Source: Syntrophobacterales bacterium (lineage in GTDB: Bacteria > Desulfobacterota > Desulfobaccia > Desulfobaccales > 0-14-0-80-60-11). Taken from it: a stretch of DNA of 5,196 bases. The notes under the pieces are model-generated. The model had not been told where the DNA came from and did not search any database. It was given only the letters and a program-made list of their open reading frames with translations. Positions 1 to 5,185 of this stretch are shown here, piece after piece (position 1 is the first letter of the stretch; each line of letters begins with the position of its first letter). Made by a program: the position numbers and the translations under genes. The stretch covers positions 1 to 5,196 of the forward strand of contig JAGVPN010000026.1 in assembly GCA_020052215.1 (NCBI GenBank), in the 5' to 3' direction.

Positions 1-2397
1 CCCGTAGGCCCGGAGGTCTCGATAGAGGATGGTAATCCCCACCAGGGGATAGCGTTCCTTGAGCAGCAGGGCGTTCTTGAGGGCCTGGGAGCAGCACAGG
101 CGGCTGCAATAGGGGTGGTCCGGCTCGCGGGACCCCACGCACTGGATCATCACCAGGCGCCGCACCTTGGCCAAATCCAGGTCGCAAAAATTGATCTTCC
201 CCTCCAACTCCCGCTGGGTGAGCACCCGGGGGTCCTGCCCGTAGAGATAGCGGCCCTGGGGCCGAAACTCCCGGCCGCCGGTGGCCGCCACGATGACGCC
301 GTGCGACAGTTCCCGCTCTTTAAAGCCGTTCAGGCCGGCGCGGCGCACGAAGCTCTTAAACTGCCCCACGTGCCCCGTGAGCTTAATCAGTTCAGTCTGG
401 AGATGGACCTCGATGTTGGGGTGACGGTAGGCCGCGGCCTGGAGCTGGTGGAGAAATTCCTGGGGGTCCGGGCCTTCCAGGGTAAAGAACAGGTCCCGGG
501 CCAGGCCGCCCAGAGAGTTTTCCCGTTCCACCAGGTAGGTGTGAAAGCCCTGGTCCGCCAGGGTCAGGGAGGCGCTTAGGCCCGCCACGCCGCCCCCCAG
601 CACCAATGCCCGGGGAATCACCGGAAAGCTCTGGGGCTGGATGGGCGTCAGGACCGCCGCCCGGGAGACCGCCATGGCCACCAGGTCCAGGGCCGTGGTC
701 AGGGCGGCGGCAGGCTCCGTCTGATGGACCCAGGCGCACTGCTCCCTGATATTGGCAAAGGCAAAGTAGCCCGGGTTCAGGCCGGCCGCGGCCAAAACCT
801 CCCGGAACACCCCTTCGTGGGTCCGGGGGCTGCAGGCGGCCACTACCACCCGGTTGAGCTTTAGGGTCTGGATGGTCTCCCGCATCCGGGTGGTGGAATC
901 CACCGCGCAGGAAAACAGGTTGTCTTCCACATGAACGACCCCGGGCAGCCGGGCCACGGCCGTGGCCAGTTTCGCCAGGTCGATGGTCTGGGCGATATTG
1001 GTGCCGCAGTGGCAGAGAAAGACCCCGATCCGGGGAGGAAATTCCGCCACCCGGCTAACAACCGGCTTGGTCTTGGGTGCCCAGGTTCGTCTGGCGGTGG
1101 TCAAGAGGCGCGAGGCCACCGCGGCCGCGGCGGAAGCCAAGGTCACGGATTCGGGGATGTCCATGGGTTCCCGGGCCGTGCCGCACACCAGCACTCCCGT
1201 CCGGGCAGTGGTCACCTGAAGCAACGGCGAAGTCTTGATGAACCCGTGCTCATTGAGCCCCACTCCCAGGCGCCGGGCCAACGAAGGCAGCGCTGGCCCG
1301 GCCCTAAGCCCCACGGCCAGGACCGCCATATCAAAGGCCTGCTCCCGGGGCCTGCCGTGGGCGTCGGCAAAGCGCACCAGCACCCCGCCCTGGGGCCGGG
1401 GAGTCACCGCGGTCACCCGGGAGCGGACCAGGCCGACGCCGTGCCCCCGGGCTTGCTCCAGATAACCTTCGTACCCCTTGCCCTGGGCCCTGAGGTCCAT
1501 GTAAAAAAGGGTGGATTCCACCTTGCCGGCGCTGATCTCCCGGGCCACCAGGGCTTCTTTGAGGCTGGTCATGCAGCACAGGCTCGAGCAATAGGCCGCG
1601 CCGGCCTGGGGGTCACGGGACCCCACGCACTGAATGAAGGCCAGGCGGGAGGGTTCGGTGTGATCCGACGGCCGCAGCAGCTTGCCGCCGCCGGGACCGG
1701 TGGCGCTCAAGAGCCGCTCGAACTCCACACTGGTCACCACGTCGGGGTGCCCATACCCGGGGAAATCATCGGCCGGCGCCGGGGCCGCGCCCAGGGCGAG
1801 AATGATGGCCCCCACGGACTCGGGCCATTCCACCGGCGCGTCTTGAAGATTTATGGCCCCGGCCGGGCAGACCTTGATGCAGGCTTCGCAACTCTTCCCC
1901 CGGAAAATCCGGCAGGCCTCCGGGGTGATGTAGGCCGCCTGGGGAATGGCCTGGGGGAAGGGCACGTGAATAGCTTTGGTCTGACTGAGTCCGAGATTAT
2001 ACGGGTCCGGGATACTCTGGGGGCAAACCCGGACGCACTCGCCGCAGCCGGTGCACTTGCCCAGGTCCACGAACCGGGGCCTCCGGCTCAAGAGGACCTG
2101 AAAATCCCCGGCCCGGCCCTGGACCTCAATGGCCTGGGTGGAGGTCTGGATGGTGATCAGAGGGTTTCGGGAGATTTCCAGCATCCGGGGGCTCAGGATG
2201 CACATGGCGCAGTCGTTGGTGGGGAAGGTCTTGTCCAACTGGGCCATCCGGCCGCCGATGGAGAAGCCCGCTTCCGCCAGGGTCACCGGCAGCCCCGCGG
2301 CGGCCACCTCCAGGGCGGCCTGGATGCCGGCAATGCCGCCGCCCACCACCAGCACCCGGGGGTGGGCCACCCGATCTAATGGCCGGATAAAGGCCAT
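1..2397 (-). CDS. hdrA: Tandem HdrA-like heterodisulfide reductase subunit A, 3' end cut by window edge
   Basis: Cytoplasmic FAD and iron-sulfur protein of the HdrA family, the flavin subunit that collects or bifurcates electrons in Hdr-type complexes. The 799 visible codons stay open to base 1. Module 1: Rossmann FAD motif GGGIAG (19-24), the HdrA signature NDCAMC (61-66), ferredoxin motif CTGCGECVRVCP (115-126), second cluster cysteines C162, C170, C173, C177, then QCVGSRD (256-262) and C270/C274/C275. Module 2 is like a canonical HdrA: N-terminal cluster domain with CHCG (462-465), C497, CSPRTHE (522-528) and NIREQC (549-554), then FAD motif GGGVAG (601-606), QCVGSRE (752-758) and C764/C768/C769. 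This two-module layout matches the roughly 1000-residue HdrA proteins of Desulfobacterota, so about 200 residues, probably with a C-terminal ferredoxin domain, lie off the left edge. The start is ATG 2397; an in-frame GTG at 2400 is also possible, and a stop at 2427-2425 limits further extension. hdrC lies upstream across a 279-nt repeat-filled gap. Confidence 0.93.
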   Translation of the reverse strand, partial: MAFIRPLDRVAHPRVLVVGGGIAGIQAALEVAAAGLPVTLAEAGFSIGGRMAQLDKTFPTNDCAMCILSPRMLEISRNPLITIQTSTQAIEVQGRAGDFQVLLSRRPRFVDLGKCTGCGECVRVCPQSIPDPYNLGLSQTKAIHVPFPQAIPQAAYITPEACRIFRGKSCEACIKVCPAGAINLQDAPVEWPESVGAIILALGAAPAPADDFPGYGHPDVVTSVEFERLLSATGPGGGKLLRPSDHTEPSRLAFIQCVGSRDPQAGAAYCSSLCCMTSLKEALVAREISAGKVESTLFYMDLRAQGKGYEGYLEQARGHGVGLVRSRVTAVTPRPQGGVLVRFADAHGRPREQAFDMAVLAVGLRAGPALPSLARRLGVGLNEHGFIKTSPLLQVTTARTGVLVCGTAREPMDIPESVTLASAAAAVASRLLTTARRTWAPKTKPVVSRVAEFPPRIGVFLCHCGTNIAQTIDLAKLATAVARLPGVVHVEDNLFSCAVDSTTRMRETIQTLKLNRVVVAACSPRTHEGVFREVLAAAGLNPGYFAFANIREQCAWVHQTEPAAALTTALDLVAMAVSRAAVLTPIQPQSFPVIPRALVLGGGVAGLSASLTLADQGFHTYLVERENSLGGLARDLFFTLEGPDPQEFLHQLQAAAYRHPNIEVHLQTELIKLTGHVGQFKSFVRRAGLNGFKERELSHGVIVAATGGREFRPQGRYLYGQDPRVLTQRELEGKINFCDLDLAKVRRLVMIQCVGSREPDHPYCSRLCCSQALKNALLLKERYPLVGITILYRDLRAYG

Positions 2398-2407
2398 CAC
2401 ACGCGCA

Positions 2408-2412
2408 CTCCT
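2408..2412 (-). promoter_or_regulatory. Ribosome binding site of hdrA
   Basis: AGGAG on the minus strand. It lies 10 nt before ATG 2397 and 7 nt before the adjacent in-frame GTG 2400. The spacing slightly favours GTG, so the true protein may carry one extra residue. It directly follows the heptamer array. Confidence 0.65.
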
Positions 2413-2423
2413 GCTTCGAAAAG

Positions 2424-2444
2424 TTCAAAGTTCAAGGTTCAAGG
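2424..2444 (-). repeat. Heptamer tandem repeat upstream of hdrA
   Basis: Read on the minus strand: CCTTGAA, CCTTGAA, CTTTGAA, three units with exact 7-nt period and one substitution. The array ends 11 nt before the AGGAG site of hdrA. A related array (core CTGAA) sits just before hdrC at 3156-3183. Confidence 0.75.
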
Positions 2445-2457
2445 TGTTTAATGTAAG

Positions 2458-2474
2458 GGTGCGCACCGCGCACC
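2458..2474. repeat. GC-rich short hairpin
   Basis: GGTGCGC (2458-2464) and GCGCACC (2468-2474) form a perfect 7-bp stem with a 3-nt loop. An alternative palindrome GGTGCGCACC overlaps it. It lacks the GTAG foot of its neighbour, so its membership in the same repeat family is uncertain. Confidence 0.55.
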
Positions 2475-2502
2475 ATGATAATTCACGAGAATTCAAGGCA
2501 TC

Positions 2503-2523
2503 GGCGGGCGGTGCCCGCCCTAC
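2503..2523 (-). repeat. REP-like hairpin with GTAG foot
   Basis: GGCGGGC (2503-2509) pairs with GCCCGCC (2513-2519) in a 7-bp perfect stem with a 3-nt loop. On the minus strand the stem is immediately preceded by GTAG (2523-2520). A short GC hairpin with a GTAG-type tetranucleotide at its 5' base is the layout of REP elements mobilised by REP-associated tyrosine transposases (RAYT). No such transposase is in the window. Confidence 0.6.
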
Positions 2524-2535
2524 ATCCCTCAAATC

Positions 2536-2607
2536 GGTGGCGCAGGCTTTCCAGCCTGTGCCAAAGCAGTAGGTTAATATTGCGCAGCCTGGAAAGGCTG
2601 CGCCACC
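2536..2607. repeat. REPIN-like inverted pair of hairpins
   Basis: Hairpin 1: TGGCGCAGGCT (2538-2548) pairs with AGCCTGTGCCA (2553-2563), 11 bp with one G-T wobble and loop TTCC. Hairpin 2: GCGCAGCCT (2582-2590) pairs with AGGCTGCGC (2595-2603), 9 bp with loop GGAA. The two hairpins are inverted copies of each other: the unit GGTGGCGCAG-N-CTTTCCAG-N'-CTG starts at 2536 on the plus strand and at 2607 on the minus strand. The variable pair is G/C in one copy and C/G in the other, so pairing is preserved. The hairpins are separated by 17 nt. Hairpin 1 matches 5184-5159 (inverted) at 24 of 26 positions. Confidence 0.8.
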
Positions 2608-2679
2608 AGCCAATACCACCTTTTCATGCTTTGCGGGTGGGGCAAAGGCCCATGAATGACTGCCATGACCCCCCCCCGG

Positions 2680-3147
2680 CTATTCCACCTCACCGGCTAT
2701 CCGGGCCAGGGCGTCTTTCACCTCCGTGTCTTCAGGCTCGGACAGGAGTTCGCCGATGAGGCGCCGCCTAAATTCCTGGATAAGCCGCTCCCCCTGCTCC
2801 AACCGGGCCAGCCGGGCCGGGCTGATGAAGCCGTCCCGGAGAGCCAGATTCCTCAAGCCCTGAATAATGTCCAGGAAACGCACGTCCTGGGGGCACTGAA
2901 AGGAGCAGCGGGCGCAGCGGGCGCAGTGCCAGAGAGCCGGAGAACTGAGCAGGGCCGCCCGCTGGCCGTAGAGCACCTGGCGGATGATCTGGCTGGGGCT
3001 GAACTCGGGCGTTAGTTCGCTCACCGGGCAGGTGGCGGTGCAGACCCCGCAGCCAAAGCAGCGCAACAGGTGCTGACAACCGGGTTCCGCGGCCAGTTCG
3101 TCTTTAAACTGGGGGTCCAGATCCTGAAGGTTTACGGTTTCGGTCAT
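2680..3147 (-). CDS. hdrC: HdrC-like heterodisulfide reductase subunit C
   Basis: Soluble electron-transfer subunit carrying two [4Fe-4S] clusters, expected to pass electrons between HdrA and a partner such as HdrB. The 155-residue protein has cluster motif CFGCGVCTATCP (30-41), the typical HdrC linker with SPSQIIRQVLYG (50-61), and second motif WHCARCARCSFQCPQ (73-87; C75, C78, C81, C85). There is no signal peptide or membrane segment, so this is a cytoplasmic HdrC and not the membrane-bound HdrE- or QmoC-type fusion. The acidic, charged C-terminal tail fits soluble HdrC proteins of Desulfobacterota. Start ATG 3147 follows GAAGG (3158-3154) with 6-nt spacing; the stop is TAG. The Fe-S protein gene ends 55 nt upstream, and hdrA begins 279 nt downstream across repeats. 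No hdrB lies on either side within the window. Confidence 0.9.
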   Translation of the reverse strand: MTETVNLQDLDPQFKDELAAEPGCQHLLRCFGCGVCTATCPVSELTPEFSPSQIIRQVLYGQRAALLSSPALWHCARCARCSFQCPQDVRFLDIIQGLRNLALRDGFISPARLARLEQGERLIQEFRRRLIGELLSEPEDTEVKDALARIAGEVE

Positions 3148-3153
3148 AAAGAG

Positions 3154-3183
3154 CCTTCAGCTTTCAGCGGTCAGCTTTCAGCC
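3154..3183 (-). repeat. Heptamer tandem repeat running into the hdrC ribosome binding site
   Basis: Read on the minus strand from 3183: GGCTGAA, AGCTGAC, CGCTGAA, AGCTGAA, four units of 7-nt period (3183-3156). The last unit runs directly into GG (3155-3154), so the likely Shine-Dalgarno sequence GAAGG (3158-3154) is partly formed by the repeat itself. It lies 6 nt before ATG 3147. Confidence 0.75.
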
Positions 3184-3202
3184 GCAAGAACAAGGTTCAT
3201 AT

Positions 3203-3652
3203 TCAAAACAGCTCAATGGCCTCGGTGGGGCAGTACTGGGCGCACTTGCTGCACTTCTCCGCCGCCTGGACCAAGCGGGTGCAAAGTTCCTGATGAACCA
3301 CCACCACCGTGCCGTTGATCATGTGGAAGACCACCCGGTCCTGGGGCCGGGGTCCCTTGCCCAGCCGGGCGGCGGCGCAGTTACCCAGATGGAATTCGCA
3401 CATGGCCACGCAGATGCCGCAACCGTTGCATTTTTCCGAGTCGATGCGCATCCCCGCGGCCGCGGCCAAAGGCCCCAGGAGTTCGTGCAGGGCCTCGATG
3501 AACCCGGCATAGTCGGGCTCGTGGAGGACCGGGCAGTCCTCCGGCATTAGTTCCCGGGCCAGGAGTGACCCGGCGAACTCGGCGCAGCTGAGGCCGCACT
3601 GCCGGCAATCGAGGCCGGGCAAAAATTCCAGAAGTTCTTCAGCCGTGGCCAT
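3203..3652 (-). CDS. Multi-cluster iron-sulfur protein (Fes/PF04060-like N-terminus plus ferredoxin-type motifs)
   Basis: Predicted cytoplasmic electron carrier of 149 residues with 14 cysteines. Residues 11-43 resemble the Fes cluster domain seen in RnfB and in the large corrinoid Fe-S subunit of CODH/ACS: LPGLDCRQCGLSC (11-23), then EDCPVL (38-43). The spacing is C-x2-C-x3-C, one residue shorter than the usual C-x2-C-x4-C. A ferredoxin motif CNGCGICVAMCEFH (75-88) has Glu where Pro usually follows the fourth Cys. A second set is C124 with CSKCAQYCP (134-142); C92 is extra. Two classical [4Fe-4S] clusters and probably a third N-terminal cluster are inferred. ATG 3652 comes 3 nt after the TAA of the FwdA-like gene, so the two are probably translationally coupled; the Shine-Dalgarno is weak (G-rich tract inside the upstream gene). 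I cannot assign a named family; it may link the FwdA-like protein to HdrC/HdrA. Confidence 0.85.
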   Translation of the reverse strand: MATAEELLEFLPGLDCRQCGLSCAEFAGSLLARELMPEDCPVLHEPDYAGFIEALHELLGPLAAAAGMRIDSEKCNGCGICVAMCEFHLGNCAAARLGKGPRPQDRVVFHMINGTVVVVHQELCTRLVQAAEKCSKCAQYCPTEAIELF

Positions 3653-3655
3653 ATC

Positions 3656-5029
3656 TTACCGCCCCACCCAGGGACCGCCCAGGCCTTCCTTAACCCAGAG
3701 GTTTTCCCGGCGCAAACTCTGGAACTGGCAGATTTCCGCCAGCATGGGGGTAGCCGCAGCCCCGGTTTGCCGGTAATACGTGGCCCGGGGCGCCTCGGGG
3801 TTCACCAGGCTAAAGTTGTCCACCACGACTTCCCCCGCCTTGAGCAGGGTACGGCAGCGGCCCAGGTAGTGGTGCCACTGACCGGGGGGGGCAGACGTCG
3901 GCACGTCATAGATGGCCACGTCGGCCCGGGCGCCTAAGCTCAGCCGGCCCCGGTCCTCAAGGCCCAGCAGCCGGGCGGGCAGGGCGCGGGTGGCCCAGAC
4001 CCACTCCGACAGCGAATAGCGCCCCGCTCCCAGGTCATCATGCCAATCCTGGCGGCGGGCCGCGTGGTCCCACAACCAGGAGAACAGGCGGGGATATTCG
4101 GTCACCGGCGCCTGGGCCAGGCCGGCCCCGGAAAAGGCCACTGAGGAACCCTGGCAGCCCAGGGCCAGGGACAAGGCCCGGCGCCCCGCGGCTTTATCCA
4201 CCGGCGGGTTGAGGTCCAGGGGGTGAAACCACCCCAGGTCTATCCGGACCGGCAACTGAGTCTGCCCATCCTTTCGTCCGGGGAGCATAAGCCCCAGGTC
4301 CCCGCTGGCGCCTGCTTCCAGGTGGGCCAGGGCGGCCGAAACCAACTCATCGTCCGTCAGCGCCTGGCCCAGGGCGGCCAGATGAAAGGCCGCAGGCTCC
4401 GGCAGGTTAGCCCGCAGCACCTCGGGAGAGGCTTCCAGGGACAGGGGCGACCCGGTTATCCGGGCCAGGTTGGTCAATACCTCCAGGGCCTTCTCCGGCT
4501 CGATGGCGCGGTGGGCATAAAAACCCTGCCGGTACCGGACAAAGGGCTCCACTACCCGGAAATTGAGGGCGCGGGTCTCGTCCAGCAGATGCAGGATGGT
4601 TTGCCCCACTTCCTGAAGGTGCTCCGGGGACCGCAACCACAGGTCGAAGTCTCGCAGGTTGATAACCAGGGAGGCGGAGGTGTCCACCACCGGCAGGCCC
4701 GCCAGCTGGCGCTGGACGTAGCCCGCGGTCCAGGCCGTCAAAAAGGGCTCGTGGACATGGGTATACCCCAGGAGGGCATAGCTTTCCCCCAATTCCCGGA
4801 GCGAGGGCGCCCCGTTGGCCAGGCGCAGGAAGTTGAGGCCGTAGGTGGCTACCTGCCCCCGAAGCTCAATCCCCGCGGGAGTCACTGTCTGACCCCGGGC
4901 CTCGATCTCCCGATCTGCTTCGGGGAACGGCGCCACCAGGCGGCCGTCTTCGATGTAGAGGTCGCCTGCCGCTCCGTCCCAGCCGCAGGTTGGATCATAC
5001 AGGCGTCCCCCGGCAATTTTAAGGCGCAT
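3656..5029 (-). CDS. FwdA/FhcA-like amidohydrolase-fold protein lacking metal ligands (probable pseudoenzyme)
   Basis: Resembles subunit A of formylmethanofuran dehydrogenase (FwdA) and of the formyltransferase/hydrolase complex (FhcA), which hydrolyse or form the formamide bond at a binuclear metal site. Visible FwdA-like parts of the 457 residues: N-terminal strand region with GRLYDP (8-13) and IEDGRLV (26-32), LGYTHVHEPF (87-96), PVVDTSASLV (113-122), TEYPRLFSWL (310-319), and the C-terminal RALPARLLGLEDRGRLSLG (348-366) with ADVAIYDV (369-376). Where FwdA has D-x-H-x-H, this protein has ELRGQ (55-59: Arg57, Gln59). The HIH segment becomes LSLE (196-199). The catalytic STDHP becomes SGAGL (300-304, Ala302 at the Asp position). 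It is about 100 residues shorter than FwdA, mainly in the middle. Hydrolase activity is therefore unlikely; a structural or binding role is inferred. Start ATG 5029 has GGAG (5042-5039) 9 nt upstream. It appears to be first in the operon. Confidence 0.82.
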   Translation of the reverse strand: MRLKIAGGRLYDPTCGWDGAAGDLYIEDGRLVAPFPEADREIEARGQTVTPAGIELRGQVATYGLNFLRLANGAPSLRELGESYALLGYTHVHEPFLTAWTAGYVQRQLAGLPVVDTSASLVINLRDFDLWLRSPEHLQEVGQTILHLLDETRALNFRVVEPFVRYRQGFYAHRAIEPEKALEVLTNLARITGSPLSLEASPEVLRANLPEPAAFHLAALGQALTDDELVSAALAHLEAGASGDLGLMLPGRKDGQTQLPVRIDLGWFHPLDLNPPVDKAAGRRALSLALGCQGSSVAFSGAGLAQAPVTEYPRLFSWLWDHAARRQDWHDDLGAGRYSLSEWVWATRALPARLLGLEDRGRLSLGARADVAIYDVPTSAPPGQWHHYLGRCRTLLKAGEVVVDNFSLVNPEAPRATYYRQTGAAATPMLAEICQFQSLRRENLWVKEGLGGPWVGR

Positions 5030-5038
5030 AGCGTGGTG

Positions 5039-5042
5039 CTCC
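5039..5042 (-). promoter_or_regulatory. Ribosome binding site of the FwdA-like gene
   Basis: GGAG on the minus strand, 9 nt before ATG 5029. It supports this start, which also gives the expected amidohydrolase N-terminal strand. Confidence 0.55.
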
Positions 5043-5098
5043 GAAGTTTAGTTTCAGAAACCCTCAGTCAGCTTCCGATCATCAGGTTCAGGTGGTGC

Positions 5099-5126
5099 CT
5101 TATACCGAGTTGCAATCAAAAGGTAA
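5099..5126 (-). promoter_or_regulatory. Weak sigma-70-type promoter candidate for the four-gene cluster
   Basis: On the minus strand, TTACCT (5126-5121) is separated by 16 nt from TATAAG (5104-5099). The -10 box is good and the -35 box poor (3 of 6). Transcription would start near 5092, giving a leader of about 60 nt before ATG 5029. The leader (5046-5091) is rich in CTGA tetramers (five copies). This is the only sensible promoter-like site seen upstream of the first gene, and its strength is doubtful. Confidence 0.3.
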
Positions 5127-5130
5127 TTAT

Positions 5131-5185
5131 TGGTAGCCGCAGGCTTTAGCCTGCGCCTGCACAGGCTGGAAAGCCTGTGCTACCA
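5131..5185. repeat. REPIN-like inverted pair of hairpins upstream of the operon
   Basis: The pair is framed by TGGTAG (5131-5136) and CTACCA (5180-5185). Hairpin 1: CGCAGGC (5138-5144) pairs with GCCTGCG (5149-5155), loop TTTA. Hairpin 2: GCACAGGCT (5159-5167) pairs with AGCCTGTGC (5172-5180), 9 bp, loop GGAA. The two are separated by 3 nt (CCT). Each hairpin has a GTAG tetranucleotide just outside its 5' base when read inward from either end. Hairpin 2, inverted, matches 2536-2561 at 24 of 26 positions, so the two loci belong to one repeat family. Confidence 0.8.

Larger units (their letters stand above)
2401..2679. other. Non-coding 279-nt gap between hdrC and hdrA, packed with hairpins
   Basis: No credible gene is present: the short open frames here show no family resemblance and run through palindromes. 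From right to left the gap holds a C9 run (2669-2677) just after the hdrC stop, a weak hairpin CTTTGC/GCAAAG (2629-2634 with 2642-2647), a REPIN-like hairpin pair (2536-2607), a GTAG-type hairpin (2503-2523), a weak AATTC/GAATT palindrome (2480-2493), a GC hairpin (2458-2474) and a heptamer array (2424-2444). No hairpin is followed by a T-run on either strand, so no intrinsic terminator is evident and read-through from hdrC into hdrA remains possible. Confidence 0.8.

Noticed and set aside
115..579. Plus-strand open frame of 154 codons
   Set aside because: Antisense shadow of the second FAD module of hdrA.
931..2379. Long plus-strand open frame of 482 codons
   Set aside because: It lies antisense within hdrA, whose frame carries all the family motifs. 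The open antisense frame is a GC-rich codon artefact; its protein is low-complexity in Gly, Pro, His and Arg with no family resemblance.
2126..2428. Minus-strand open frame of 100 codons starting upstream of hdrA
   Set aside because: Out of frame with the HdrA motifs and Gly/Pro/Arg-rich. Its start lies inside the heptamer array, without a Shine-Dalgarno.
2445..2580. A separate promoter for hdrA in the gap (TACATT or TATTAA as -10)
   Set aside because: No -35-like hexamer is found at 16-18 nt from either candidate, so neither is better than chance.
2536..2607. Hairpins as a rho-independent terminator between hdrC and hdrA
   Set aside because: Stems are strong, but no T-run follows on either strand, and the same structure occurs upstream of the operon as a repeat family.
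2669..2677. Run of nine C (G9 on the coding strand), a possible phase-variation tract
   Set aside because: It lies after the hdrC stop codon (TAG at 2682-2680) and far from the hdrA start, so length changes would not alter a reading frame. A promoter-spacing effect is not supported by any visible -35/-10 pair.
5032..5098. Direct repeat GTGGTGC (5033-5039 and 5092-5098) as an operator pair
   Set aside because: Only 7 nt long, not palindromic and about 60 nt apart; easily chance in GC-rich sequence.
4223..5149. Plus-strand open frame of 308 codons
   Set aside because: Antisense shadow of the FwdA-like gene. It has no ribosome binding site or recognisable domain and extends through non-coding leader.
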